64,000 nt of DNA from Exiguobacterium sp. s48 (GCF_018617395.1 NZ_JACSKC010000001.1:682001-746000), one strand, 5' to 3'; counted from the stretch's first letter, positions 35,937 to 45,455 are shown. A program made the numbers and translations. Notes: generated by a model from the letters alone, not told the origin.

Positions 35937-36239
35937 CTTACTGAGTAAGTCTGATAACTCATCGATGAGTGCTTTATGAGAAGCGAGTTCTTTCTTCTTC
36001 TCGTCGTTCACGTTCATCGGACGTTTTGAACGGCTTTGTAGCGCTTCAAGCGTTTCATCGATTGACGATTTCAACGTATCGCGTTCTTCAGGTTTCAAAG
36101 ATACTTCGTGAGGATTTTCACCAGAAGCATCTAATTCGCGGAGGCGTGCCATCAATTGCTTCGCCTCGCGATTCAAATCGATTAATAATCTGTCAATTTG
36201 TTCCAATCGTAATTTGATCCCATCTCGTTCTGTAAACAT
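35928..36239 (-). CDS. Hypothetical coiled-coil protein, 103 residues
   Basis: A highly charged, all-helical protein (MFTERDGIKLRLEQIDRLL, then LNREAKQLMARLRELDASG and a C-terminal helix ending SKKK). No family is recognised. The start at 36239 is six bases after GAGGTG; an in-frame GTG at 36248 overlaps that site and is less likely. Confidence 0.65.
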   Translation of the reverse strand: MFTERDGIKLRLEQIDRLLIDLNREAKQLMARLRELDASGENPHEVSLKPEERDTLKSSIDETLEALQSRSKRPMNVNDEKKKELASHKALIDELSDLLSKKK

Positions 36240-36420
36240 CTGTTTCACCTCTTTTTGCGGTTTAACCCTAAGGTCTCTTCCTGTTTACTTTACCATAAAA
36301 TTTGTTAAACGAAACTACCGGGAATATATTCCATTTATTTTGGCTGTAAGAAACATTGTTTCTCTATCCCCACACGAATGTCACCTGCTATACTAACTGA
36401 GCTAATAAGGAGGTGGGCGG

Positions 36421-37284
36421 ATGGAGACAACAAATCATCCACCAAAAGCGCTCAAGGGAGCGATTGTGTCGATCACGGCATATTTGATCTTATCTATACT
36501 AAAGGTATTCTTCGGATACTTATATGAATCAGAGGCAGTTTTAGCCGATGGGTTCAACAATACGACGGATATTATCGCATCCGTCGCCGTCTATATCGGC
36601 ATTCGGGTTGCGGCATTGCCTCGTGATGCGGAGCATAAGTATGGTCACGCCAAAATGGAGACGATCTCTGCGCTCATCGCTTCATTGATCATGATTGCGG
36701 TCGGTATCTTTGTTTTCTTCAATAGCCTGTCTAATTTGATCGGGGGAGAATATGCGGAGCCGAATCCGTTGGCCGCGGTCGTCGCCTTCGTCAGTGCGCT
36801 CGTCATGTTCGGGGTGTATCGGTTCAACTTGAACCTCGCGAAGAAAACAAAGTCATTGGCACTTAAAGCAGCGGCAAAAGATAACTTGGCCGATGCGATG
36901 ATTTCAGTTGGAGCCACACTTGGTGTGTTATTCGCTTATTTTCAACTATCTTGGATGGACACGGTCTTAGCAATTGTCATTGCCGGCATGATTATCCGGA
37001 CAGCGATTCAAATCTTTTTAGATGCCACCCATCAGCTTTCTGATGGATTTCCACCACACCTCGTCGAGTCTTATGAAGAAACAATTGAACAATTTGAGCG
37101 GGTGAAAGAAGTTCGGGAAATTAAAGGACGCCATCTTGGAAATCACGTGATGCTCGACGTGACGATTGCGGTCGATGGCGACCTGACCGTGGATGCGGCC
37201 CATGAATTATGTGACGACATCGAACGAAAACTAGATGAACAGCATGCGGTCGATTCGGTGCATATTCATATCGAACCGATTTGA
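36421..37284 (+). CDS. Cation diffusion facilitator, probable Mn2+ exporter
   Basis: A 287-residue CDF transporter with six membrane helices and a C-terminal cytosolic ferredoxin-like domain (about 205-287). In helix 2 the metal site reads NNTTD (in DGFNNTTD), and in helix 5 it reads DNLAD. Zinc-type members have HxxxD and HxxxD, while Mn2+ members such as MneP/MneS have N/DxxxD and DxxxD, so manganese is the likely substrate. No Mn riboswitch was seen upstream. AAGGAGGTGGGCGG precedes the ATG. Confidence 0.88.
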   Translation: METTNHPPKALKGAIVSITAYLILSILKVFFGYLYESEAVLADGFNNTTDIIASVAVYIGIRVAALPRDAEHKYGHAKMETISALIASLIMIAVGIFVFFNSLSNLIGGEYAEPNPLAAVVAFVSALVMFGVYRFNLNLAKKTKSLALKAAAKDNLADAMISVGATLGVLFAYFQLSWMDTVLAIVIAGMIIRTAIQIFLDATHQLSDGFPPHLVESYEETIEQFERVKEVREIKGRHLGNHVMLDVTIAVDGDLTVDAAHELCDDIERKLDEQHAVDSVHIHIEPI

Positions 37285-37369
37285 CGTTCGGTTATCTTTT
37301 GCGCTTGATGAAGGGATTCGTTTATAATAAGCGCAGAGAGATTGAACTACTAGTTAAGGAGGGCACGGG

Positions 37370-37846
37370 ATGAATATCGTGCGTCAACCTATTCGCCAGA
37401 TTGATGAGATTGAATATGAACATTTTCAAAAATATGGAGAAAACTCATACGGCGTTTCTGCAGAAGAGTTGAAAGGAATCCTCGAGGAAATGGGGTCGGA
37501 GCAACTTTATCACGCAGAAGAGCATAGTTATGGAGAGGACTTCTATTACGACTTGATGGTCGATGACAAACTGGTCGGCAAAGTCTTGTTACTCAAGCTT
37601 GCCCGCGTTTACCAGCTCGACTTGATGGTGTTTGATGCATACAAGAACAAAGGATATGCGACAGAGGGACTTCGTCTCGCGTTGCTTGATTCGAATTTGA
37701 TTGACGGGCAGATCGTTCGTGCCGGTATTCCGCCAACGAGCCCACATCAACAAGAGATGCACCATGTTCTCCTGCAGAATGGATTCGAAAAACGAAACGG
37801 TCTGTATTATTTAAATTTTAAGAAACGATATGTAGTAAACCATTAA
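37370..37846 (+). CDS. GNAT-like acetyltransferase
   Basis: A 158-residue GNAT-fold protein. The acetyl-CoA loop appears as VFDAYKNKGYATEGLRLALL near residue 88, and NGFEKRNGLYYL closes the fold. The first 40 residues (GENSYGVSAEELKGILEEMG) are not typical. The substrate is unknown. AAGGAGGGCACGGG precedes the ATG, and a terminator follows. Confidence 0.75.
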   Translation: MNIVRQPIRQIDEIEYEHFQKYGENSYGVSAEELKGILEEMGSEQLYHAEEHSYGEDFYYDLMVDDKLVGKVLLLKLARVYQLDLMVFDAYKNKGYATEGLRLALLDSNLIDGQIVRAGIPPTSPHQQEMHHVLLQNGFEKRNGLYYLNFKKRYVVNH

Positions 37847-37876
37847 GCTGACGGCGTCTCGCACGTCAGCTTTTTT
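37845..37876 (+). terminator. Terminator before scrR
   Basis: Stem AAGCTGACG / CGTCAGCTT with a ten-base loop, followed by T6. Confidence 0.8.
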
Positions 37877-37893
37877 CATATGGAGGGGTAAGG

Positions 37894-38883
37894 ATGAAGC
37901 AAGTCACCATTAAAGACATTGCCGAGCTCGCTGGGGTCGCAAAAAGTACGGTCTCACGCTATTTGAACGGTGGGTCGGTCGGAAAGGCAACAAGGGAAAA
38001 ACTCGACCGGGTCATTCGAGATACGAATTATGAGCCGAATCAGTTCGCGCAAAGTCTCAAGTCGAAGCAGACGAAGATGATTGGGGTCATCGTTCCACGG
38101 CTCGATTCGTATGCCGCCTCACGGACGATGATGGGGATTGATGAACAGCTCACGGAACGAGGATATCAAATGCTCGTCGTCAATACAGCACAACAGACGG
38201 AACGAGAAATCGAACAGCTATACAACTTGGCCAAACAAAAAGTAGCCGGGATCATCTGGCTCGGGACGACGGTGACGGAACGTCACCTTGAGGCGATTGA
38301 GGCGATTCAAATTCCTGTTCTGTTGATTGGGCAACAGCATGACAACGTGCATAGTCTCGTTTATCCTGACCATGAAGCGGCCAATGCACTCGGTAGTGAG
38401 TTTATGAGATGGGGTCATCGGAACGTCGTCTACGTGGGTGTTTCGGAGACAGATATCGCAGTCGGACAAGAGCGACGTGACGGATTTTTGAAATCGTTTC
38501 AAGAATCGGGGGCAAATGTCAGAGTCATTCAAACAACGTTTAAGATTGAAGACGCCATTCCAATCGGTGAACAGCTGGCAGATGAGGTCGGCACTGTTTC
38601 CTTGATCGTTTGTGCGACAGACAACATTGCGTTAGGCGTATTAAAGGGACTCGCGAATCAAGGGATTGAGGTTCCGAATGACATTTCTGTCAGTGGCTTC
38701 GGGGGATATGATTTCACGGAAGTCCTGCATCCATCCATTACGACGGTGCACCTTCCTTATCGCAGAACCGGGTCGAAAGCAGCTGACATGATGCTACAGC
38801 TTTTACACGGTGAACATGTCCCGATGAAAACGTTCACAATTTTTGAATTAAAAGTTCGAGAAAGCGTTGACAAGTTAAAATAA
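37894..38883 (+). CDS. scrR: LacI-family repressor of the sucrose genes
   Basis: A 329-residue LacI-type regulator. The N-terminal helix-turn-helix is IKDIAELAGVAKSTVSRYLNGG, with the hinge YEPNQFAQSLKSKQTKMIGVI at about 46-65. The periplasmic-binding-like core follows, with sugar-contact segments near DIAVGQERRDGF. Its place just before scrK-scrA-scrB and the two palindromes in the gap support control of those genes. The name is by context. ATGGAGGGG lies before the ATG. Confidence 0.9.
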   Translation: MKQVTIKDIAELAGVAKSTVSRYLNGGSVGKATREKLDRVIRDTNYEPNQFAQSLKSKQTKMIGVIVPRLDSYAASRTMMGIDEQLTERGYQMLVVNTAQQTEREIEQLYNLAKQKVAGIIWLGTTVTERHLEAIEAIQIPVLLIGQQHDNVHSLVYPDHEAANALGSEFMRWGHRNVVYVGVSETDIAVGQERRDGFLKSFQESGANVRVIQTTFKIEDAIPIGEQLADEVGTVSLIVCATDNIALGVLKGLANQGIEVPNDISVSGFGGYDFTEVLHPSITTVHLPYRRTGSKAADMMLQLLHGEHVPMKTFTIFELKVRESVDKLK

Positions 38884-38899
38884 ATCGTTTACATTTGTG

Positions 38900-38919
38900 T
38901 TGCGGAACCGGTTCCGCAA
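38900..38919. promoter_or_regulatory. Sucrose operator 1 / possible scrR terminator
   Basis: TTGCGGAACCGGTTCCGCAA is a perfect 20-bp palindrome centred on CG, typical of LacI-family operators. It is 17 bases after the scrR stop and followed by CATTTTTTATTTT, so the same hairpin could also end the scrR transcript. Confidence 0.7.
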
Positions 38920-38935
38920 CATTTTTTATTTTAAA

Positions 38936-38951
38936 TTGGAACCGGTACCAA
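38936..38951. promoter_or_regulatory. Sucrose operator 2
   Basis: TTGGAACCGGTACCAA is a near-perfect palindrome sharing the GGAACCGGT core with operator 1. The two centres are 34 bases apart, about three helical turns. The second lies 40 bases before the scrK start. Confidence 0.65.
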
Positions 38952-38990
38952 TCGTGTAAAGAACTCATTTGATTTTTGGAGGTGGACGAT

Positions 38991-39929
38991 ATGAACACCG
39001 TACATTGTATCGGCGAATTGTTGATTGACTGGGTATGCGAGGATGCCTCGAGCGATCTCGTCAACGGGACGACGTTCGTCAAAAAAGCAGGAGGCGCACC
39101 TGCGAATGTCGCGGCAGTCGTCAGTAAGCACGGGGGACAATCTAGTTTCCTCGGACAGGTCGGCGATGACCCGTTTGGTCTTTTCTTGAAACAGACGTTA
39201 GTCGAGAACGGCGTCCGAACAGAAAACCTTGTGGAGTCTGGAGATACGACATTCGCATTCGTATCGATTCAAGAGGACGGAGAGCGGGACTTCACATTCC
39301 GTCGCGGAAGTGACGGGGAGTATGCCTTCGAGTCGATCGACTTATCGGTGATCGAGTCAGGAGACATTATTCATTTCGGCTCGGCAACAGCACTACTTGA
39401 TGGAAAATTGAAAGATGCGTACTTCAAATTATTGCAATTTGCAAAGCGGGATGGTTTGTTCATCTCATTTGACCCGAACTATCGAGATGCATTGATCACG
39501 GACCTTGAGCAGTTCAAACGAGATGCGAGACATTTCATCGCGGAATCAGACTTCATTAAATTGAGTGAAGAAGAAGCCCACTTGTTGACCGGTAAAGAGC
39601 AACTTGAAGACGCTGTTCAAGCACTACTTCAATTAGGTGCAAAACAGATTGCCATCACATTAGGGTCTCGTGGGACATTGATTGCGACAAGCACACATCA
39701 TGAAATCGTTCCTTCAATCTCAATCGACAGTGTCGATTCAACAGGAGCGGGAGATGCGTTCGTTGGAGCTTACTTGTATCGGTTGGCGACGCTCGGATTT
39801 GACCCGGAGCGCTTACGTTCCGACATCGAATATGCAAACGTAACGGGTGCATTAACATGTACAGCTTATGGCGCAATTCCAGCTATTCCATCACGACAAC
39901 TTGTGAATGAAACGTTAGGAGGGAAATGA
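38991..39929 (+). CDS. scrK: Fructokinase (PfkB family)
   Basis: A 312-residue ribokinase-family enzyme that phosphorylates the fructose released by ScrB. The substrate motif GGAPANVAAVVSKHGG is near residue 32 and the anion hole STGAGDAFVGAYLYRL near 248. Its place between scrR and scrA supports fructose as substrate. The start at 38991 follows GGAGGTGG; an in-frame TTG at 38976 overlaps this site and is unlikely. Confidence 0.92.
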   Translation: MNTVHCIGELLIDWVCEDASSDLVNGTTFVKKAGGAPANVAAVVSKHGGQSSFLGQVGDDPFGLFLKQTLVENGVRTENLVESGDTTFAFVSIQEDGERDFTFRRGSDGEYAFESIDLSVIESGDIIHFGSATALLDGKLKDAYFKLLQFAKRDGLFISFDPNYRDALITDLEQFKRDARHFIAESDFIKLSEEEAHLLTGKEQLEDAVQALLQLGAKQIAITLGSRGTLIATSTHHEIVPSISIDSVDSTGAGDAFVGAYLYRLATLGFDPERLRSDIEYANVTGALTCTAYGAIPAIPSRQLVNETLGGK

Positions 39930-39931
39930 AG

Positions 39932-41362
39932 ATGGATTATAAAAAAGAAGCAGCATCCATACTAGAAGCGATTGGTGGGAAAGAAAACGTTGCGGCAGCC
40001 GCCCACTGTGCGACTCGCCTTCGTCTCGTATTGAACGATGAGTCAAAGGTCGATGAGAAAGCACTCGAACAACTTGATGTGGTGAAGGGAACATTCTCTA
40101 CAGGCGGACAATACCAAATCATCATCGGACAAGGTACGGTCAACAAGGTCTATGCGGAATTTTCACAGATGACTGGTCTTGGAGACATGTCGACGACAGA
40201 CGTGAAGTCAGTCGGAGCGAAAAAAATGAACCCGCTCCAACAGTTCGTCAAAATGTTATCGGATATCTTTGTTCCAATCATCCCGGCCATCGTCGCCGGC
40301 GGTCTCTTGATGGGGATCAACAACTTATTGACGGCACCGGATTTGTTCTTTGACGGACGTTCGTTGATTGATCAGTATCCAGGCATGGCGGATCTCGCAG
40401 CGATGATCAATACGTTCGCAAACGCCGCCTTCGTCTTCTTACCAGTACTCATAGGGTTCTCCGCAGCCAAGCGGTTCGGTGGTAACCCGTACCTCGGTGC
40501 AGCGCTCGGGATGATCATGGTTCACCCGGACTTGATCAATGCATACGCTCAGGCAAGTGTTGAAGAGATTCCGGTTTGGAACATTTTCGGACTCGAGATT
40601 GAGAAGTTAGGATACCAAGGACAAGTCTTACCAGTCCTCGTCTCGACGTATATTTTATCGAAGCTTGAAATCAACATTCGGAAGTTTATGCCGGCATCAC
40701 TTGATATCTTGCTCACGCCATTACTCTCACTCCTCTTCACAGCGTTTATCACGTTCGCTTTCGTCGGACCGATCACTCGTGAAGCAGGGAACCTGATCAT
40801 CGATGGGTTAGTATGGACATATGATTCACTCGGTTTCGTCGGTGGTTTGATCATGGGTCTTCTCTACGCCCCAATCGTTATTACGGGGATGCACCATAGC
40901 TTCATCGCGATTGAGACACAGCTTCTCGCCGATATCGCGGAAACTGGTGGATCGTTCATCTTCCCGATTGCTGCGATGTCAAACGTCGCACAAGGGGCAG
41001 CTACTCTTGCGGTCTTCTTCTTGACTGCTGATAAGAAGATGAAAGGGATCGCCTCAGCATCAGGAATCTCTGCACTACTTGGAATCACAGAGCCTGCCAT
41101 GTTCGGGGTCAACTTAAAACTTCGTTATCCGTTCATCGCAGCCATCGTCGGTTCAGCCATCGCCTCTGCATTCATCGTTGGAAACGACGTATTGGCAGTA
41201 GCGCTCGGTGCTGCCGGATTACCAGGTATTATTTCAATCGCACCGGGTTCGATCATCTCGTATATCATTGGCATGGCCATCGCCTTTGCCGTAACATTTG
41301 GATTGACATTCATCCTCGCGAAACGACAAGCAAAAAAAGAAGCGGTCAAACAAGCCGCATAA
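39932..41362 (+). CDS. scrA: PTS sucrose transporter IIBC
   Basis: A 476-residue permease. The N-terminal IIB domain has the phospho-cysteine in AAAHCATRLRLVL, and the IIC domain (about 105-465) has the helices and the GMHHSFIAIETQLL motif of the glucose/sucrose family. It imports sucrose as sucrose-6-phosphate. There is no IIA domain, so a shared IIA must serve it. AGGAGGG is two bases before the first ATG (39926, overlapping the scrK stop) but eight before the second, so 39932 is preferred. Confidence 0.93.
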   Translation: MDYKKEAASILEAIGGKENVAAAAHCATRLRLVLNDESKVDEKALEQLDVVKGTFSTGGQYQIIIGQGTVNKVYAEFSQMTGLGDMSTTDVKSVGAKKMNPLQQFVKMLSDIFVPIIPAIVAGGLLMGINNLLTAPDLFFDGRSLIDQYPGMADLAAMINTFANAAFVFLPVLIGFSAAKRFGGNPYLGAALGMIMVHPDLINAYAQASVEEIPVWNIFGLEIEKLGYQGQVLPVLVSTYILSKLEINIRKFMPASLDILLTPLLSLLFTAFITFAFVGPITREAGNLIIDGLVWTYDSLGFVGGLIMGLLYAPIVITGMHHSFIAIETQLLADIAETGGSFIFPIAAMSNVAQGAATLAVFFLTADKKMKGIASASGISALLGITEPAMFGVNLKLRYPFIAAIVGSAIASAFIVGNDVLAVALGAAGLPGIISIAPGSIISYIIGMAIAFAVTFGLTFILAKRQAKKEAVKQAA

Positions 41363-41381
41363 CAAAAAAGGAAGTGACACA

Positions 41382-42800
41382 ATGAATTGGACGAAGGCCG
41401 AACGTTATCGTTCACTCCGTGACGTGAGCGCCCTCGAGATGGAGGTGCTCCGTGCAAAGACGGGCGCATCGCCGTGGCGGTTTGGATACCATATCCAGCC
41501 GCCGACGGGCCTCCTCAATGACCCGAACGGCTTCACCTATTACGATGGAGAGTACCATCTATTCTATCAATGGTTTCCGCTCGGGCCAGTTCACGGTCTC
41601 AAACATTGGTATCATGTCAGTTCGAACAATCTCGTCCATTGGACCGACCGCGGGGTGGCGTTAGTCCCTGAAACGAAGGAGGATTCCCACGGTGCCTATT
41701 CTGGAAGTGGGTTCGTCGTAAACGACACCCTTCACGTCATGTATACCGGGAATCATCGTACGGACGATTGGACGCGTCACGCCTCGCAAATTATCGGTGT
41801 CTTACGTGACGGGATGATCGAGCGGCGCAACGTGGCCATCCCGGATATTCCGGCAGGTTACACGGAACATTTCCGCGATCCGAAAGTATGGGAAGAAGAT
41901 GGATCATATTATGCGATTGTCGGTGCACAGCGAACGGATGAGACAGGATGTGTCGTCTTATATCGTTCGACCAACTTGAATGATTGGACGTTTTTAGGTG
42001 AGGTGAAGACCGAGCTCGAGCAGTTCGGTTACATGTGGGAGTGTCCTGACGTGTTTGAACTGAATGGAAGGCATGTCTTCATTTTTTCTCCGCAAGGGAT
42101 TGAGCCTGAAGGTCATCGCTATCACAACATCTATCAATCTGGATACGTCACAGGTACGCTCGATTTAGAGACGCTCGTCTTCACGCACGAGTCGTTTGAA
42201 GAGCTCGACTTCGGGTTCGACTTTTACGCCCCGCAAACGACGGAGCATGATGGTCGTCGCTTCTTAGTCGGGTGGATGGGCCTACCGGAGATTGAATATC
42301 CTACAGACCGGTACGGCTGGGCACATGCGTTGACGTTGCCACGTGAGCTATCACTCGAAGATGGCAAGTTGATACAACGACCAATCCCTGAAATGAAGAA
42401 ACTCCGAAAAGACCAGTTTGTCAACGAATCAGGGACACGGCTTGACGTGGTTTCACCCGAACGTTATGAGTTGGAACTGTCGACGGCTGGCGAAGACTTC
42501 AAACTTGAACTATTGAAGACGGAAGATGAGTCGCTCGTGATTCGGTACGAGAAAGATACACGCGAATTGACCATCGATCGGACAAACGCGGGTGAACCGT
42601 TCGCGACGGAGTTTGGGACGACCCGGACAAAAGTGATTGAGGTCACGTCCCTTCATCTGTATGTCGACTCGTCGAGTGTCGAATGTTTCGTCAATGACGG
42701 TGACGCTGTGGCAACCCTTCGCGTCTTCCCAAGTGATGGTGAGAAACGGGTCCGCTACGTCGGAGACGAGGCAAGTTTAGTCGGTTGGAAATATGAGTGA
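41382..42800 (+). CDS. scrB: Sucrose-6-phosphate hydrolase (GH32)
   Basis: A 472-residue GH32 invertase that cleaves sucrose-6-phosphate to glucose-6-phosphate and fructose. The nucleophile motif is PTGLLNDPNGF near residue 40, the transition-state motif HFRDPKVW near 165 and the acid/base MWECPDVF near 217. A C-terminal beta-sandwich follows from about 345. It is the last gene of the scr set, 19 bases after scrA, and a terminator follows. Confidence 0.95.
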   Translation: MNWTKAERYRSLRDVSALEMEVLRAKTGASPWRFGYHIQPPTGLLNDPNGFTYYDGEYHLFYQWFPLGPVHGLKHWYHVSSNNLVHWTDRGVALVPETKEDSHGAYSGSGFVVNDTLHVMYTGNHRTDDWTRHASQIIGVLRDGMIERRNVAIPDIPAGYTEHFRDPKVWEEDGSYYAIVGAQRTDETGCVVLYRSTNLNDWTFLGEVKTELEQFGYMWECPDVFELNGRHVFIFSPQGIEPEGHRYHNIYQSGYVTGTLDLETLVFTHESFEELDFGFDFYAPQTTEHDGRRFLVGWMGLPEIEYPTDRYGWAHALTLPRELSLEDGKLIQRPIPEMKKLRKDQFVNESGTRLDVVSPERYELELSTAGEDFKLELLKTEDESLVIRYEKDTRELTIDRTNAGEPFATEFGTTRTKVIEVTSLHLYVDSSSVECFVNDGDAVATLRVFPSDGEKRVRYVGDEASLVGWKYE

Positions 42801-42806
42801 GTGTAA

Positions 42807-42832
42807 AAGCTGAGCGTTTGCTCGGCTTTTTA
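42807..42832 (+). terminator. Terminator of the scr genes
   Basis: Stem AAGC-T-GAGC / GCTC-G-GCTT with loop GTTT, followed by a T-run. Confidence 0.8.
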
Positions 42833-42901
42833 ATTTTTCCAAATGTTGAAACCGTTTCGATTGGATCTACGTATAGATGAAGAGAAGAGAGGGGTGAGAG
42901 A

Positions 42902-43315
42902 ATGGATAAAATGATGAAGTGGGTTGATGCAATTCGAACGATTACCGCACCATTTGGGGATCCGATTGGGGAAATTGAGAATGAAGAAGTTGAACGCGTG
43001 ATGGTGGCGGAGTCATCAGAGCGCGGAACATTCAATCCGGAAGCAGCGTTAGAGTTTCATGAATTGAGCCAGGTGCGGGTGTTTGCGGAAATGCTACGAA
43101 GTTCGGAAGAAATCGAATACATTGAGATTGAAGTAGCACCCGATTTTGATCTCTTGCTGCAATTTAAAGGTGGGGAGCAAGAGCGTTATCAGCTTTGGCT
43201 CGGTCAACCGAACCGTCCAAGTGTCATCACGAAATTTGGACGGGATGACGTGGTCTACAAGATACCGGAACATACGACGAATCGACTGATTGAAATTTTA
43301 GGATTAAATACGTAA
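42902..43315 (+). CDS. Hypothetical protein, 137 residues
   Basis: A soluble acidic protein starting MDKMMKWVDAIRTITAPFGDP. The second half (VAPDFDLLLQFKGGEQERYQLWLG, then VVYKIPEHTTNRLIEIL) looks like a small beta domain. No family is recognised with confidence. GAGAGGGGTGAGAGA precedes the ATG. The gene stands alone. Confidence 0.65.
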   Translation: MDKMMKWVDAIRTITAPFGDPIGEIENEEVERVMVAESSERGTFNPEAALEFHELSQVRVFAEMLRSSEEIEYIEIEVAPDFDLLLQFKGGEQERYQLWLGQPNRPSVITKFGRDDVVYKIPEHTTNRLIEILGLNT

Positions 43316-43341
43316 AAAAGCACCTCTTTTTGAGATGCTTA
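43315..43341 (-). terminator. Terminator of the minus-strand hydrolase gene
   Basis: Minus-strand stem AAGCATCTC / GAGGTGCTT (one mismatch), followed by TTTTTT. Confidence 0.75.
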
Positions 43342-44184
43342 TGAGTTGAATCGGATAAACCGTTCGATTTGTCGCTCTGATTTTCTCGCTTGTCGTCCGA
43401 CCCAAATGAGATGTCCTGGGCTGTTCAGGATCGTTAACTGAGCATGCGGGATCAATCGTTTCGCGTAATGCGCATGACGAACCGGGACGGCCTTGTCATT
43501 TTTTGAATGGACGATGTAGGTCGGGCAGGTGACACCGAGTAAGACCTCACTTGAGACACGTTGTTTTAAATCGAACTGTGCGCCAAGTCCAAATGCCATC
43601 TGATTCGCGACACGTTTTAGGAGGAAGATGTCGTATGGTGACACCTCTTCTCGAATCGTCTCGAGTGCCAACACACTCGTCGATTGAATCATACGGGCCG
43701 TCGCTTCGAATGGATGTTTTTGAATGGCACGAGCGATGAACTGCTTCATGATGTATTGAAGTGCAATAAATGCGGGTTGGACAATATTTCGACTGACCGT
43801 GTCCCGATACGGGAAATCGACGACACTCGTCACGGCGGCAGCGAGGGTCAAGCTGAGTACACGCTGATTCTGTGAAGCGAGCTCGATGGCGGTCGGTCCT
43901 CCGGCAGAGATGCCATATACATGATACCGCTCAATCTTTAGCATCTGCATCAAGTGATGGAGTTGTATCGCAAACGCTTGAGGGGATGCTGAAAACGAGT
44001 AGGGAGTTTCTCCATATCCAGGCCGAGATGGGACAATGACCCGGAAACCGGACAAAACGAGTTGGTCCACATGGTATGGTTCTAGACTTGAGGACTGGGT
44101 CCCATGAATCAGTACGATGACGGGACCGTGACCACGGTCTATATATTCGATTTTTGAGCCGTTGACGTGTGCATAATGTTTCAC
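43339..44184 (-). CDS. Alpha/beta hydrolase (GTG start)
   Basis: A 281-residue alpha/beta hydrolase. VIVLIHGTQSSSLEP holds the oxyanion glycine, VYGISAGGPTAIEL the nucleophile serine (GISAG), VHSKNDKAVPV the acid and NSPGHLIWVG the histidine. A helical cap lies at about 125-205. The sequence resembles epoxide-hydrolase or haloperoxidase-like family members; the substrate is unknown. The start is GTG at 44184, eleven bases after AAGGAGG. Confidence 0.82.
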   Translation of the reverse strand: MKHYAHVNGSKIEYIDRGHGPVIVLIHGTQSSSLEPYHVDQLVLSGFRVIVPSRPGYGETPYSFSASPQAFAIQLHHLMQMLKIERYHVYGISAGGPTAIELASQNQRVLSLTLAAAVTSVVDFPYRDTVSRNIVQPAFIALQYIMKQFIARAIQKHPFEATARMIQSTSVLALETIREEVSPYDIFLLKRVANQMAFGLGAQFDLKQRVSSEVLLGVTCPTYIVHSKNDKAVPVRHAHYAKRLIPHAQLTILNSPGHLIWVGRQARKSERQIERFIRFNS

Positions 44185-44300
44185 TAGAGATGGCGCCTCC
44201 TTAAACAGTTTGTAATGGAAAATACCTTTATTTCGTGGAAATAAAATGATAATGTCTGTTTATACATAATTTAGATAGAGAAATGAAAGGGGATAGAACC

Positions 44301-45308
44301 GTGAATAACCGAGAGCGGTTACTTGAAGTACGACGTTTCTTTGAACGTTACACGGACGAAGCGAATCCAAAGACGCTAGAGGATTTGCTTGAACATTTAT
44401 CAACAATCGGAGATACTTCTAAGTTAGCAAAAAAATCGGTGAAAGACGATATCCAGGCACTGAATAATTCGGGGTTTGAAGTGCAGGATGAGTTGGAGAA
44501 GAATGGTCTCGCCAAAAAATATTGGCATTCGGCTCGCTTATTTGAGATTCATGAACTTCGGATGATGGTCGATGCAATCGTCGCAGCCAAGTTCATTTCA
44601 CAAGATGTGACCGAAGAAATCGTTGAGAAACTTCAAATGCTGACGAGCATCCCTGAAGCGAAGACGCTACAATCAATCATCAAGACGCCGAAGAAAAAAC
44701 ACGGACACATTCCTTATCATATCGATCGTATCCAACGGGCCATTCATGAACGAAAAGCCATCTCGTTTCAATATACAGATGTCGTCGGATTCGATGTGAC
44801 GAAGCGAACGTTCCCGCTTCGTCGTGACGGAGAACGTTATGTCGTCAATCCGATTGACTTGCATTGGAATCACGAGCAGTACTATTTGATTGGTATCGAT
44901 GAATCCATTGGAGAAGTGCGGAACTATCGAGTCGACCGCATCGTCAATTCGGAGATTGTGGAAGACGGCACCATTCGCCCGAAACATCACCTACCTGATG
45001 ACTATTATCAAAAGTCGTTCAATATGTATAACGGTTTGGATGAGCAAATCGTCTTGTCTGTGGACGAGCGGGTACTCCCGGTCATCTTTGATAAATTAGG
45101 GGAGGACGTTTCTGTATCGGAACATGGAGAACGATTCCTCATCCGTTTCGATGCCGCCGTTTCTGACGGATTCATTTACTGGTTGCTCTCTTTAGGCGCA
45201 CAGGTAGAAGTGGTCGAACCGCTCACGCTCCGTGATCACATGAAAGCCACAATCGAAAAAATGGCAACTACTTATGAAAACACAAGCATTCATTCCTCTA
45301 TCGAGTGA
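44301..45308 (+). CDS. WYL-domain transcriptional regulator (GTG start)
   Basis: A 335-residue regulator. The N-terminal winged helix-turn-helix is NNRERLLEVRRFFERYTDE to about residue 60 (KKSVKDDIQALNNSGFEV). The WYL domain (about 140-225) has SFQYTDVVGFDVTKRTFPLRR, then NPIDLHWNHEQYYLIGID and NYRVDRIVN. A WCX-like extension ends the protein. WYL regulators sense ligands that are mostly unknown; no target is next to it. The GTG at 44301 is seven bases after AAAGGGGA; the ATG at 44283 overlaps no ribosome site. Confidence 0.85.
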   Translation: MNNRERLLEVRRFFERYTDEANPKTLEDLLEHLSTIGDTSKLAKKSVKDDIQALNNSGFEVQDELEKNGLAKKYWHSARLFEIHELRMMVDAIVAAKFISQDVTEEIVEKLQMLTSIPEAKTLQSIIKTPKKKHGHIPYHIDRIQRAIHERKAISFQYTDVVGFDVTKRTFPLRRDGERYVVNPIDLHWNHEQYYLIGIDESIGEVRNYRVDRIVNSEIVEDGTIRPKHHLPDDYYQKSFNMYNGLDEQIVLSVDERVLPVIFDKLGEDVSVSEHGERFLIRFDAAVSDGFIYWLLSLGAQVEVVEPLTLRDHMKATIEKMATTYENTSIHSSIE

Positions 45309-45356
45309 GTAGATGTGCTATACTGCTTGCGACACTAGATGAAGGGGGACAGGCGG

Positions 45357-45452
45357 ATGTTAAATTGGATGCCATTGATCATTCCAATTGTCGCTGTCGT
45401 TTTCGTGATCATCGTCGCAAGACGTGCGATGAAAATGGATGAAGAGAATTAA
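45357..45452 (+). CDS. Small single-pass membrane peptide, 31 residues
   Basis: The ATG follows GAAGGGGGACAGGCGG. The peptide is MLNWMPLIIPIVAVVFVI with a basic/acidic tail ARRAMKMDEEN. It lies 48 bases after the WYL regulator gene and before a hairpin, possibly cotranscribed with it. No family is recognised. It has the same layout as the peptide after gltD. Confidence 0.55.
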   Translation: MLNWMPLIIPIVAVVFVIIVARRAMKMDEEN

Positions 45453-45455
45453 GAA

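Noticed and set aside
38879..38892. Cre-like sequence at the end of scrR
   Set aside because: Only a 12/14 match, overlapping the stop codon; weaker than the palindromes next to it.
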